Shown: positions 21,342 through 29,816 of the stretch, one piece after another
How positions within the stretch are numbered: the first letter of the stretch is position 1
Layout of the letters: each line of letters starts with the position of its first letter
Origin: Ectothiorhodospiraceae bacterium
Lineage (GTDB): Bacteria; Pseudomonadota; Gammaproteobacteria; Nitrococcales; AK92
Length of the DNA: 32,980 nt
Reading direction: 5' to 3'
NCBI GenBank assembly: GCA_029268285.1
Contig: JAJUGG010000004.1
Coordinates: 1 to 32,980 of the forward strand
Program-made: the position numbers and the translations under genes
The notes under the pieces: model-generated
Told to the model about the DNA's origin: nothing
The model's database searches: none
What the model saw: only the letters and a program-made list of their open reading frames with translations

Positions 21342-22412
21342 TCAGCCGCCAAGGGTATGCATGCCGGCCGCGCGCTGTACGTAGCCCGCCGACTCGACAA
21401 AGCCCTTGCCCTTGCGCCAGATCGCTTCTCGAATGATTTGCTCGAGCTCACCGTCGCTTGCGCCTTCACGCAAAGGCTCGCGCAGCGCCATGCTGACGGG
21501 GGAGAAAAGGCAGGGATAGATATCGCCGGTGGCGGTGATGCGCACCCGGTCGCAGCTGCTGCAAAATGGCTTAGAGATCGTCGAGATGACGCCGAGGCGG
21601 TAGCGGCCATCGAGGAGGTAATAGGTCGCCGGCTCACGCGTGCGCGGCAGCGCCTCGATGGCGAAGCGTCGTCGCAGGCGCTCGATGATTTCGGCTTCCG
21701 GCACCACGCGTTGTGGGTTCCAGCCGCCGTTGCCGTCTAGCGGCATGAACTCGATGAAGCGCAGGGAAACGTTCTGCTGGTAAGCCCATTCCGCCAGCGG
21801 CACGATTTCCTGCTCGTTCTGGTCGCGGATGACCACCGCATTGAGCTTGACGGGCAGTTCGGCGTCGCGAGCGGCGAGAATGCCGTCCAGCACCGGCTCC
21901 AGGGCGCCGTGCGTCATGTGCTCGAACAGCTCGGCGTCGAGCGCATCGATGCTGACGTTGATGTCGTCGAGGCCGGCGGCTTTCAGCGCCGCGGCGTGGC
22001 GAGCCAACAGCGTGCCGTTGCTGGTCATGGAGATTCGTTCCAGCCCCTGCGCCCGCAGCGGCTGCAAAGACGCCACGAAATGCTCGATGTTCTTGCGCAA
22101 CAGCGGCTCGCCGCCGGTAATCCGGATACGGCGCAGGCCCAGCTCGGTCACGAACAGCCGACACAGGCGGAGCAGCTCCTCGAAGCTGAGGATCTCTTCC
22201 CGCGGCAGCCACTGCGGGTCTTCCGGCATGCAGTAGTGGCAGCGGAAGTTGCAGCGATCCGTGACCGAGATGCGCAGCTTGTGCTTGCTGCGACCGAAAC
22301 GGTCCTCCAGCGGGCCCTGCGGGGCAGGGCCTTCGCGCTTGTTGCCGCGGTCCGACAAAGGCGCTCCCGGCAGCGGGCTGCTCATTGCGGCTTCCTTCTC
22401 GGGCTTGGTCAT
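21342..22412 (-). CDS. moaA: GTP 3',8-cyclase MoaA (radical SAM)
   Basis: MoaA starts molybdopterin synthesis by converting GTP to 3',8-cyclo-GTP. It has 356 residues. The radical SAM [4Fe-4S] site is C54-x3-C58-x2-C61 (CNFRCHYC). ITGGEPLLRKNI binds SAM, and the second cluster site is CSSC plus a later Cys (KPFCSSCDRVRITATGDIYPC). The protein ends in the expected Gly-Gly. The ATG at 22412 overlaps the moaB stop (ATGA); Met10 at 22385 has a better Shine-Dalgarno (AAGGA), so either may be used. The first 35 residues are a proline-rich extension not seen in E. coli MoaA. MoaC is not in the window. Confidence 0.96.
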   Translation of the reverse strand: MTKPEKEAAMSSPLPGAPLSDRGNKREGPAPQGPLEDRFGRSKHKLRISVTDRCNFRCHYCMPEDPQWLPREEILSFEELLRLCRLFVTELGLRRIRITGGEPLLRKNIEHFVASLQPLRAQGLERISMTSNGTLLARHAAALKAAGLDDINVSIDALDAELFEHMTHGALEPVLDGILAARDAELPVKLNAVVIRDQNEQEIVPLAEWAYQQNVSLRFIEFMPLDGNGGWNPQRVVPEAEIIERLRRRFAIEALPRTREPATYYLLDGRYRLGVISTISKPFCSSCDRVRITATGDIYPCLFSPVSMALREPLREGASDGELEQIIREAIWRKGKGFVESAGYVQRAAGMHTLGG

Positions 22413-22939
22413 CCGGCCTCGTGCACGGTCGTAGGTGAAAATACGATCTCTGCCAAGTTACAGGGCCGGTGCCGAATATCCAACTGTTCCTTGAGTATCT
22501 TGTCCCAGGCCGTGCGGCAGGCTCCGGTGGAGCCGGGCAGGCAGATGATGACGGTCTTGTTGGCGAGCCCTGCCAGGGCGCGCGACTGTATGGTCGATGT
22601 GCCGATTTCCTGGTAAGACAGGCTGCGGAAGAGTTCTCCGAAACCGTCGATGCGCTTGTCGAGCAATGGCAGCACGGCTTCCGGCGTTTGGTCGCGCGGT
22701 GCAAAGCCGGTGCCGCCGGTGATCAGCACGCCCTGTACTTCCGGGGCGGCGATCCAAGCCGACACCACTGCGCGAATGGCGTAAATATCGTCGCGCACCA
22801 AGTCGCGCGCTATCAGTCGATGGCCGGCGCCTTGTAGCCGCTCCACCAAGGTATCGCCGGACCTGTCTTCCGCCGGCGAGCGGCTGTCCGATACCGTTAG
22901 TACCGCAAGCCCCAGGGCTTGAAATTCTCGAGTCGTCAT
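22409..22939 (-). CDS. moaB: Molybdopterin adenylyltransferase-like MoaB
   Basis: MoaB belongs to the MogA/MoaB fold that adenylates molybdopterin before metal insertion by MoeA. It has 176 residues, with AVLTVSDSRS at the start, VLITGGTGFAPRDQTPEAV, and the end region NKTVIICLPGSTGACRTAWDKIL. The ATG at 22939 is preceded by AGGAAG; an open frame to 23071 lacks protein-like sequence. It is the first gene of the moaB-moaA pair. The same fold occurs in MoeA's central domain encoded at 6230-7495. Confidence 0.95.
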   Translation of the reverse strand: MTTREFQALGLAVLTVSDSRSPAEDRSGDTLVERLQGAGHRLIARDLVRDDIYAIRAVVSAWIAAPEVQGVLITGGTGFAPRDQTPEAVLPLLDKRIDGFGELFRSLSYQEIGTSTIQSRALAGLANKTVIICLPGSTGACRTAWDKILKEQLDIRHRPCNLAEIVFSPTTVHEAG

Positions 22940-23609
22940 GGCGTTTCTTCCTGTCTCCTTCGCTCCGCTTTCCGAAGCATGCCGACGCCGGAGCGTATCG
23001 GCGACGCTAACAAGAAGTCTAGCTGCTTTGAGCGCGCGGTGAGCGCGGTTAGTCCGCGTTTGACCCGGCAACCCTGCTAAGTGGCCGGGGGGAATCAGCG
23101 AAACAATCTAATGGCCGCTTTTCTCGCTTAATGGGGACTTGGGTATTCCCTGGATCATCCGCATCTTCAGATACAGTGGTTGACGCGGAGACAACGCGTC
23201 GCCCGGTTTCGTAATAACGACCAATATTGCTTCACGCGACAATCAAGAAGTTAGTGGCGCCAGTACCGTGTCTGCATTTTCCCGGCGCTTTTTCATGGTG
23301 TGCGTCGCGCACCTTCCAGGGCAACTAAGCTGCCCCACAGGCGGCGTGCCGGCTCGGTTACGGTCATGGATTCCAATGTTTCATTCGGTGTAATGCGCGA
23401 TAGACCGGAATTCGCGTAGATCCTGAAGAGTAACGCGGTAGTGACAGGAAAAGGCAGCGTGCCGAGGAGAGTTACGCCTTAGCGCGAGGGTTCGGACGGC
23501 CTTCGCCGAGTATTCTCGGTAGTCCCCTCGGCTGCGAGCGAGACGCTAACCGGCATGTTTTGCCAGACAGTGGGTCAGCCTAGGCCGCATAGGGCTTCAA
23601 GGAGGGAAT
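22940..23609. other. 670-bp noncoding leader between moaB and the polysaccharide cluster
   Basis: No credible gene is seen on either strand. It must hold promoters for moaB (leftward) and the co-polymerase gene (rightward). Structured spots are a stem CCCGGC/GCCGGG with a 14-nt loop (23064-23089), an imperfect palindrome at 23297-23313, and CCGAG-TATT-CTCGG at 23506-23519. AAGGAGG precedes the ATG at 23610. A TTGACG at 23180 has no well-spaced -10. A long 5' leader before polysaccharide genes would suit riboswitch or antitermination control, but I recognise no known RNA family. Confidence 0.5.
23297..23313. repeat. Imperfect REP-like palindrome
   Basis: GGTGTGCGTCGCGCACC has eight paired positions on each side with one T-G wobble. 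It resembles the perfect palindrome at 11650-11666 in its GGTG...GCACC ends. Two copies with the same ends in noncoding spacers hint at a dispersed repeat family, but two is too few to be sure. Confidence 0.3.
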
Positions 23610-25898
23610 ATGGCTGGCATCGATAGCCAGATAAGAGGCGCGTATGAAGCTGCAGTTAAGAACCATACACTCGATTTGCGCCATTACTGGAGGGTAGCGG
23701 CTAGGCATAAATGGCGCGTTCTCTTCATGATGGGTGTAGGCGCAGTGATCGGGCTCGTCCTGGCGCTTGCGCTGCCGAGGTACTATGAAGCGAGCACCAC
23801 GCTGGTGATCGAGAGGCCGAGGTTGGAGGCCTCGCCCGTCGAGGCGGCCTATCGCTTCGATGTACAAACCAACGAATACTTCCTGACCCAGTTCGAGATT
23901 CTCAAATCCGACGATCTGGCCTTCGCCGTTTACCAGGATCTGGGCGTGGCCCAGCACCCTTCCTTTCAGGAAGACTTGGCGAGCCCCACGCGGGCAATGA
24001 AGTCCTTCGTGCGCGGGCTGATTCCCTGGGGGCAGAGCGGCGATGAGGTCGGCGCGCGGCAGCATTTCGAGCACTTCAAGGAAGCGTTGTCCATCACGCC
24101 CCTGACCAATACCCAAGCGGTCAGAATTAGTTTCCGGAGCCGGGATCCAGAGTTCTCCGCAGCGGTCGCAAACGGCCTGGCGCAACAGTACCTGCGGACG
24201 GGTTCCGAGGTGCTGGCCAAGATGGCCGGCGAGGAAGGCGTTGCGCTGCAGTCGGAAGCCCAGGCGGCGCGCGAGCGTCTGCAACAGAGCGAGCAGGCGC
24301 TGCAAGCGTTTCGTGAGCGCGAGGGCCTGGTCGACGTCGCCAGCGGCGAGGGGCTAGCCGAGCGTGAGTTGGGGCGGGCGTTGGAGCAGTTGCAGGTCGC
24401 CGAGCAGCGCTATGCGGAAATCAAGGCAGTCTATGAGCAAGTAGAGCACCTCGTCGGAGGTGCGAGTGCGGCGGCTTATCTCGACTCGCCACTGCTGGCG
24501 GGCGATGCGCAGTTGCAGGCTGCGCAGACAAACTACGAAACGGCGCGACGGGAGTATGAGTCGCTCGCCTCGATGTTCGTCGAGGGGCATCCCGATATCG
24601 CTGCCGCGCAGGTGCGCCTCGGTATCGCCCGGGACGCACTGGTCGAGCAGGCCAGGACGCGCGTGCTCGCTATCCGTGATCAATACCAGCAGGCCGAGCG
24701 AGTAGTGGCCGACGCACGCGCGCGGCTGGATGCGGTCAAGGCCGATTTGCAGAACCTGAACCGCAATCAGTTCCAATTGGTCGAGCTGGAGCGGCAGGTC
24801 GAGGCCAACCGCGCTCAGTACGAGGCCTTGATGGCGCAGGCCAGCGCACTCGGGGCGATGCAGAATCTGGCGCCGAGCTCGGCCCGTGTCGTCGATACGG
24901 CGTGGCCGCCGCTCGTGCCCACGGGGCCGGGCACGATCGCCATGATGTTGCTGATGTCGTTGCTGAGCGGCCTACTCACTTTGTTATGGATTCTCGGCCG
25001 AGATGCGTTCGACGACACGCTCAAGACCCCGACCGACGTCCGGCAGCGCCTCGGCCTGCCACTGTTGGGCTATGTGCCGAAGACCTTGGGCAACGAAGAA
25101 GCGCCGTTCCCGCAGTCGGTAATCGCCGAGCCCTACAGCTTCGGCGCCGACGCAGTCTACCGGCTCTCGGCAGCGGTGCAGCAGGCGGCGGGCAAGGCCT
25201 CCGACAGCGTGCTGGTCGTCACATCCCCGCTGCCTGGCGAGGGTACCACGACAGTGGCTTTGAACCTGGCGCTGGCGCAGGCCGAAGTCTGCCGTACGCT
25301 GCTTATAGAAGGCGGCTTCCTGCAGCCCCAGTTGAGCCGCCTGCTTGCCGGCGCATCGATCGACTGCGGACTGGTCGAAGTCCTCGAAGACGGTATGCCC
25401 CTGGAGCGCGCTCTGTTCGCAGTGCCCGATTCCAGCCTGGATCTGTTGCCGCTCTCGCATCGCCCGGACAACCCGCAGAAGCTGATGGCTCTGCCTCAGC
25501 TCCAACAACTGATGGAGGAACTCCGGCGACGTTACGATCGCATCATCATCGACTGTGGACCGGTGCATGCGGTATCGGACGCCATTCTTTGGGGCAGCAA
25601 GGCGGATGGCGTGATCGTGGTGACCGAGGCAGGCGGCACGGACGCTTCGCTCGTCGAAAGCGCTATCGATAAGCTGGCTGCTTGTGGAAAACCGGTGATG
25701 GGTGTGGTGCTCAATCAGGCGGGCCCGGAGCACAGCCCCGATTTCGCGGATTACTTCAGCAACTACTACAGCAAGGCGGAAGAGGAGGCGGCCGCCGGCC
25801 GCAAGCTGCTGCCGGTGGACGCAACCGACGCCGAACAGGAGCGGAAGCCTCCTGTGCTTGCGCCGGTACGCGCGCTGAGACCGGCATCGGATGATTGA
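23610..25898 (+). CDS. Wzc-like polysaccharide co-polymerase with degenerate tyrosine-kinase domain
   Basis: This inner-membrane protein controls chain length and export of a polysaccharide. It has 762 residues. A Wzz domain comes first, with membrane segment 1 at about 37-58. A coiled-coil periplasmic region follows (about 190-400), then the proline-rich end (WPPLVPTGPG) and membrane segment 2 at about 436-458. The C-terminal part has the BY-kinase fold, but key residues are changed. Walker A reads GEGTTT, with Thr546 in place of the catalytic Lys. Walker A' reads LLIEGG (E567, G569) instead of LLIDAD. Walker B IIID (D648) is kept. The tyrosine cluster is short (DYFSNYYS). It is therefore probably a pseudokinase. 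AAGGAGG precedes the ATG. Confidence 0.9.
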   Translation: MAGIDSQIRGAYEAAVKNHTLDLRHYWRVAARHKWRVLFMMGVGAVIGLVLALALPRYYEASTTLVIERPRLEASPVEAAYRFDVQTNEYFLTQFEILKSDDLAFAVYQDLGVAQHPSFQEDLASPTRAMKSFVRGLIPWGQSGDEVGARQHFEHFKEALSITPLTNTQAVRISFRSRDPEFSAAVANGLAQQYLRTGSEVLAKMAGEEGVALQSEAQAARERLQQSEQALQAFREREGLVDVASGEGLAERELGRALEQLQVAEQRYAEIKAVYEQVEHLVGGASAAAYLDSPLLAGDAQLQAAQTNYETARREYESLASMFVEGHPDIAAAQVRLGIARDALVEQARTRVLAIRDQYQQAERVVADARARLDAVKADLQNLNRNQFQLVELERQVEANRAQYEALMAQASALGAMQNLAPSSARVVDTAWPPLVPTGPGTIAMMLLMSLLSGLLTLLWILGRDAFDDTLKTPTDVRQRLGLPLLGYVPKTLGNEEAPFPQSVIAEPYSFGADAVYRLSAAVQQAAGKASDSVLVVTSPLPGEGTTTVALNLALAQAEVCRTLLIEGGFLQPQLSRLLAGASIDCGLVEVLEDGMPLERALFAVPDSSLDLLPLSHRPDNPQKLMALPQLQQLMEELRRRYDRIIIDCGPVHAVSDAILWGSKADGVIVVTEAGGTDASLVESAIDKLAACGKPVMGVVLNQAGPEHSPDFADYFSNYYSKAEEEAAAGRKLLPVDATDAEQERKPPVLAPVRALRPASDD

Positions 25899-25923
25899 TG
25901 GCGGGCCTGGATAGTCGTTGTTC

Positions 25924-27096
25924 ATGAGTCAGTCGATCCGGATCGCGGTGCTGATCAACTCCCTGGGCGGCGGCGGTGCCGAGCGTGTCGCCTCGCTGCT
26001 GGCGCCGGAACTCGCCCGGCGCCAGCAGCCCAAGGGGTGGCTCGTCAGCTTCGTGACGCTCGACAGTTGCGAGGAATGTTATCGCCTGCCCGACGGATTC
26101 GAGGTTGTGCGCCTCAAGGCCGACGGTTCTTATTGGGATTCCTTGCGCAGATTGCGCTCGCACTTGCGCACCGGGCGCTACGATGCGGTTCTGAGCTTTC
26201 TGCCGCGTGCCAACTGCTTGAATGTGCTCCTCAAGGGGATGAGCGGCCACGCCGCCGTGATCAGCGAGCGCGGCGACCCCAATCGCCTGCTGGGTAGCGG
26301 CGTCGGCGGCTGGATGAAGCGTTTGCTGGTGCGGTTGCTGTATCCACGCGCCGATAGCGTTGTGGTCGTGGCGCAGGCGCTGGGAAGGCGCCTGCAGTCG
26401 GAATATGGGGTACCTGTCGAGCGCTTGTCGACGATCTACAACCCCGTTTATACCGAGCAGCGGTCCGTACCCGCCGCCGGGACCGCGCGCCCGGACCTGC
26501 GCGGCAGGCCGTTCGTGGTTGCAGTCGGTCGCTTGGTTCCGGAAAAGGGCTTCGATCTGTTGATCGAGGCGTTTAGCCGCAGTCGCTATGGCGGCAGCTT
26601 GGTCATCCTCGGGGAGGGGCCCGAGCGCGCGGCGCTCGAGGCAATGGCCGCTCGCTTTGATATCGCCGAGCGGGTGCGGCTGCCTGGCTTCGTGGCCGAT
26701 CCGGCTGTTTACCTCGAGCAGGCCGATGCCTTCGTGCTCTCGTCGCGCGCCGAAGGCTTTCCCAATGCCCTGGTCGAAGCGATGTCGGTTGGCTGCCCGG
26801 TGCTGGCGGCTAATTGCGAGTTCGGGCCCGCCGAGATTCTGCAGGGCGTAGAGCGATTGGAGCTGAGCGGCCTCTATGAGGCCAGCGGCGGGCTACTGGT
26901 GCCGCCGGAAGACGTTGACCAGCTTGCCGCCGGGATCGACGCCGTCACCCGCTCGGAGCGACGGGAGTTCTGGTCGGAGCGCGCTAGGCGCCGGGCAGCC
27001 GGCTTTACGCTGGCTGCGGCGGCGGCGCAGTACGCCGAGGTGCTCGAAAAAAGCATCGCCGAGGGGCTAGCGCAGCCTGGAGGGCGCTGCGCATGA
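25924..27096 (+). CDS. Glycosyltransferase family 4
   Basis: This is a cytoplasmic sugar transferase of 390 residues with a GT-B fold. The N-terminal half has the glycine-rich start NSLGGGGAERVASLL. The C-terminal half has VAVGRLVPEKGFDLLIEAF and the nucleotide-sugar motif SSRAEGFPNALVEAM, with the E-x7-E pair. I chose ATG 25924 over a TTG at 25918; neither has a strong Shine-Dalgarno. It starts 25 nt after the co-polymerase gene and overlaps the flippase gene by 4 nt. Sugar donor and acceptor are unknown. Confidence 0.92.
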   Translation: MSQSIRIAVLINSLGGGGAERVASLLAPELARRQQPKGWLVSFVTLDSCEECYRLPDGFEVVRLKADGSYWDSLRRLRSHLRTGRYDAVLSFLPRANCLNVLLKGMSGHAAVISERGDPNRLLGSGVGGWMKRLLVRLLYPRADSVVVVAQALGRRLQSEYGVPVERLSTIYNPVYTEQRSVPAAGTARPDLRGRPFVVAVGRLVPEKGFDLLIEAFSRSRYGGSLVILGEGPERAALEAMAARFDIAERVRLPGFVADPAVYLEQADAFVLSSRAEGFPNALVEAMSVGCPVLAANCEFGPAEILQGVERLELSGLYEASGGLLVPPEDVDQLAAGIDAVTRSERREFWSERARRRAAGFTLAAAAAQYAEVLEKSIAEGLAQPGGRCA

Positions 27097-28427
27097 GTGC
27101 CAAGAGCGCCGACTTGGAATCGGCTCCTCGCTCAATGCTGCGCGATTCGCTGGCGGCCGTCGGCACCAAGGTGTTCGTGCTTGCGCTGACGGTCGTCAGT
27201 GTGGTCATACAGGCCCGCGCCCTGGGTCCCGAAGGACGGGGGCATCTGGCGGCCTTGATCGTGCTGGCCGAGATTCTGGTGCCGTTCGCAGGCTGCGGTG
27301 CGAACCATTCCATGGCGTACTACGTTGGTCGGGCCAAGTTCGAGGTTGGCCGCCTATACGGCTCACTGCTCTTCGTACTCGTGCAGAGCAGCCTGATCGC
27401 CGCCGCCGTTGTCGCCTGGATGCATTACCAATCGCCGCTGCCGTTCACGACGATCATGATCGTCGTGACGGCCATCAGCGTTCCCATCAGCGTGTTCGTC
27501 AACGCGCTGAAGGGCGTGGCCTTGGGGCGGCATCGAATCGCCGAGTTCAATCGTATTTTCTGGCTCGAGAAGCTGGTCATGGTCGGGGGGCTGCTGAGCC
27601 TATGGGCAGCCGGGGCGCTGACGATTACCACGGCGCTGCTGGTCATGGTCGCTGCCAGCTGCGTGGTGCTGGTGACCGGCATGCAGGTGGTAAGGCCGTT
27701 CCGTTGGCCGTGGCGGGTAGATCGCCGGGTGGCGGGGCAGTTGCTCAGCAAAGGCATGGTGCTTGCCGTCACCATGTTTCTCGTCGAGCTGCTGCTGAAA
27801 ATCGATATTTACCTTTTGAGCTGGCTCAGCAGCGGGGATGTCACCGGACACTACGCCGTTGCCGTGCAAGCGGGCGGCATGCTCTGGCAGATTCCGCTCG
27901 GGCTCGGGGTGGTGGTGCTGGCGCGCAGCGCCAATCGCAGCGGGAGCAGGGATGGCTGGGAGCTCGCGCTCGCGCGCGCAGTACGAGTCTCCCTGTGGGG
28001 CGTCGTCGCCGCCGGAGGCGTGGCCGCGCTCGCCGCACCCCTCGTGTTGCCGTTGCTGCTCGGCGCGGAGTTCGCACCATCCGTGCTGCTCTTCCAACTG
28101 CTCGTACCCGGCATTGTCTTACTGACGGTATTCCAGCTGCTCTACATGAACCTGGCCGGCGAGGGGCGGGTGTGGGTGCCCTTGTTGATTCTGCTTCCCT
28201 GCGTAACCGCGAAAACCGCCTTGGCGCTGTGGGTGATTCCGCGCTTCGGTGCAGAGGGGGCCGCCGTCGTCTCCTCGCTCGCATACGCTGCCGCGGCCTT
28301 GGGCATGGCGGCGTACTTCAGTCGCCGTAGCGGGCTCGAGGTGGCCGATCTGGTCTTGTTGAAGCGGCTCGACTTCGAACTCCTGTGGAGTCTGGCTCGC
28401 AACTTCAATCGAGGAGAGACGCGATGA
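27093..28427 (+). CDS. Oligosaccharide flippase (Wzx-like)
   Basis: This polytopic membrane protein of 444 residues has about 11-12 hydrophobic segments and no soluble domain, fitting the MOP/Wzx family that moves lipid-linked repeat units across the inner membrane. The early RALGPEGRGHLAALIVLAEI and SMAYYVGR motifs are typical. GGAGG precedes the ATG, which overlaps the previous stop. It is followed by an overlapping Wzy-like gene, so this is a Wzx/Wzy-type pathway. Substrate unknown. Confidence 0.9.
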   Translation: MSAKSADLESAPRSMLRDSLAAVGTKVFVLALTVVSVVIQARALGPEGRGHLAALIVLAEILVPFAGCGANHSMAYYVGRAKFEVGRLYGSLLFVLVQSSLIAAAVVAWMHYQSPLPFTTIMIVVTAISVPISVFVNALKGVALGRHRIAEFNRIFWLEKLVMVGGLLSLWAAGALTITTALLVMVAASCVVLVTGMQVVRPFRWPWRVDRRVAGQLLSKGMVLAVTMFLVELLLKIDIYLLSWLSSGDVTGHYAVAVQAGGMLWQIPLGLGVVVLARSANRSGSRDGWELALARAVRVSLWGVVAAGGVAALAAPLVLPLLLGAEFAPSVLLFQLLVPGIVLLTVFQLLYMNLAGEGRVWVPLLILLPCVTAKTALALWVIPRFGAEGAAVVSSLAYAAAALGMAAYFSRRSGLEVADLVLLKRLDFELLWSLARNFNRGETR

Positions 28428-29767
28428 GCACTTCGGCCTGGACCGTGGTCATTCTCGTCAGCGCCGTCCCGAGCCTGATGGTTCTGCTCAAGGAGCTCCG
28501 GCACCGCGGTGCGTCCACGGTGCTTTGGTTCGTGGCACTCGCTTTCTATCTGCGCTTTCTGGCCGCCGCGCTGCACGAATACACCTACGCGCCGCTGCTC
28601 GGCCCGCTCAGCCTCAATGCCATGCTCAGCGTCGCCATGCTGGCGGTGGGCATCATCGTCATCGATCGTCGCCTGCTACTCCTTAAGACGCTCTGGCCCG
28701 TCTACCTGATCCTGAGTCTTGCCCTCGGCAGCGCCTTGCTCAATGGCGCCTTGGCGGTCGGCACGGAAACGATCACCAAGTGGCTGTTGTTGCTGGTGCT
28801 GATGGTTGCTTTGGTCCAAGCGCTGCTGGAGCGGCCGCTAGCCGAGGTGCTCGAGGTGCTCATGAGGGCGTTCGCCCTACCCGTCATTCTGCTGCTCGCG
28901 TCGCTGGCCTTCGGGTATGCGAAGGCCAACGAGATCGACGGCTCGATCAGCTACATCGGCGGTTACAGCCATGAGGCGGCGTTCTCCATCATTCTGGCCA
29001 CCCTGCTGGGGCTCACGCTGTTGCGCTACTGGCAGGAGAGAGAGTACGTCGACGGTGCCTGCAAGACGCTGCCGCTGCTGTTGTTCGTCTTGCTGTTACT
29101 GGTCAATTACCGAACCACGGTACTGGCCATGCTGCTACCGGTCGGGCTCTACCTGTTCGACCGGTTCGTGGTGCGCGCCTCGCTGCCTAAACAGTTGGCG
29201 CTGTGCCTGGTGGCGGGGCTTGCCGTGGTGATCTTGCCGCTGGACCTGGCCGCGCAACTGGCGCGTTTTCAGGATCTCCCGGCCGTGTTCGCTGGTTATG
29301 AGGAATTGGTTCAGCGCCCCGAGTACTACACGGACTGGCAGCGGCAATACCTATCGTCGCGCGCGTATCTGTGGAGCCAGTACATCACCGCCTGGAGCGA
29401 TGCTTCTGCCGTGCACCAACTGGCGGGCCTGGGGCCGGATACCTGGAAAGGGCGGTTTGTGACCTACGCGCACAATACCTTCGTCTCTTTTCTCTACGAG
29501 ATGGGCGTGCTCGGCGTGATCGGGCTGGCGGTGTTCTTCGCGGCGCTGTTGCTCGCGGCCCGGCGCACGTTGATGTTGCTGTTCCTGGCGTGGGGGTTCG
29601 TCATCCTGAATCTGGGAACGCTGCCGTTGTGGCAGGTAGAGGGCATTTTCTTTGCCAGCGTGATTGCGGCGGTGGCGTACAGCGGGCGCCTGCTGGCTGC
29701 GTCGACTCGCCCCAGTGCGGCGGACGAGCTGCGGCCGTCCGACCTGGGCCTGATCAGGAGTTCCTAG
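28424..29767 (+). CDS. O-antigen polymerase/ligase-like membrane protein (Wzy-like)
   Basis: This protein of 447 residues has about 11-12 membrane segments and a large loop at about 285-345. The loop ends in VTYAHNTFVSFLYEMGVLGVIGL, the HN-x-F...E-x-G motif shared by O-antigen ligases and Wzy polymerases. The true start is the ATG at 28424, with GAGGAGA upstream; it overlaps the flippase stop by 4 nt. With Wzx and the co-polymerase it most likely polymerises the repeat unit. Ligase activity is the main alternative. Confidence 0.88.
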   Translation: MSTSAWTVVILVSAVPSLMVLLKELRHRGASTVLWFVALAFYLRFLAAALHEYTYAPLLGPLSLNAMLSVAMLAVGIIVIDRRLLLLKTLWPVYLILSLALGSALLNGALAVGTETITKWLLLLVLMVALVQALLERPLAEVLEVLMRAFALPVILLLASLAFGYAKANEIDGSISYIGGYSHEAAFSIILATLLGLTLLRYWQEREYVDGACKTLPLLLFVLLLLVNYRTTVLAMLLPVGLYLFDRFVVRASLPKQLALCLVAGLAVVILPLDLAAQLARFQDLPAVFAGYEELVQRPEYYTDWQRQYLSSRAYLWSQYITAWSDASAVHQLAGLGPDTWKGRFVTYAHNTFVSFLYEMGVLGVIGLAVFFAALLLAARRTLMLLFLAWGFVILNLGTLPLWQVEGIFFASVIAAVAYSGRLLAASTRPSAADELRPSDLGLIRSS

Positions 29768-29816
29768 AAGCAAGGGCGTGCGGTACAGGAATAAAACTGC
29801 ACAAGGAGGGTGACTT

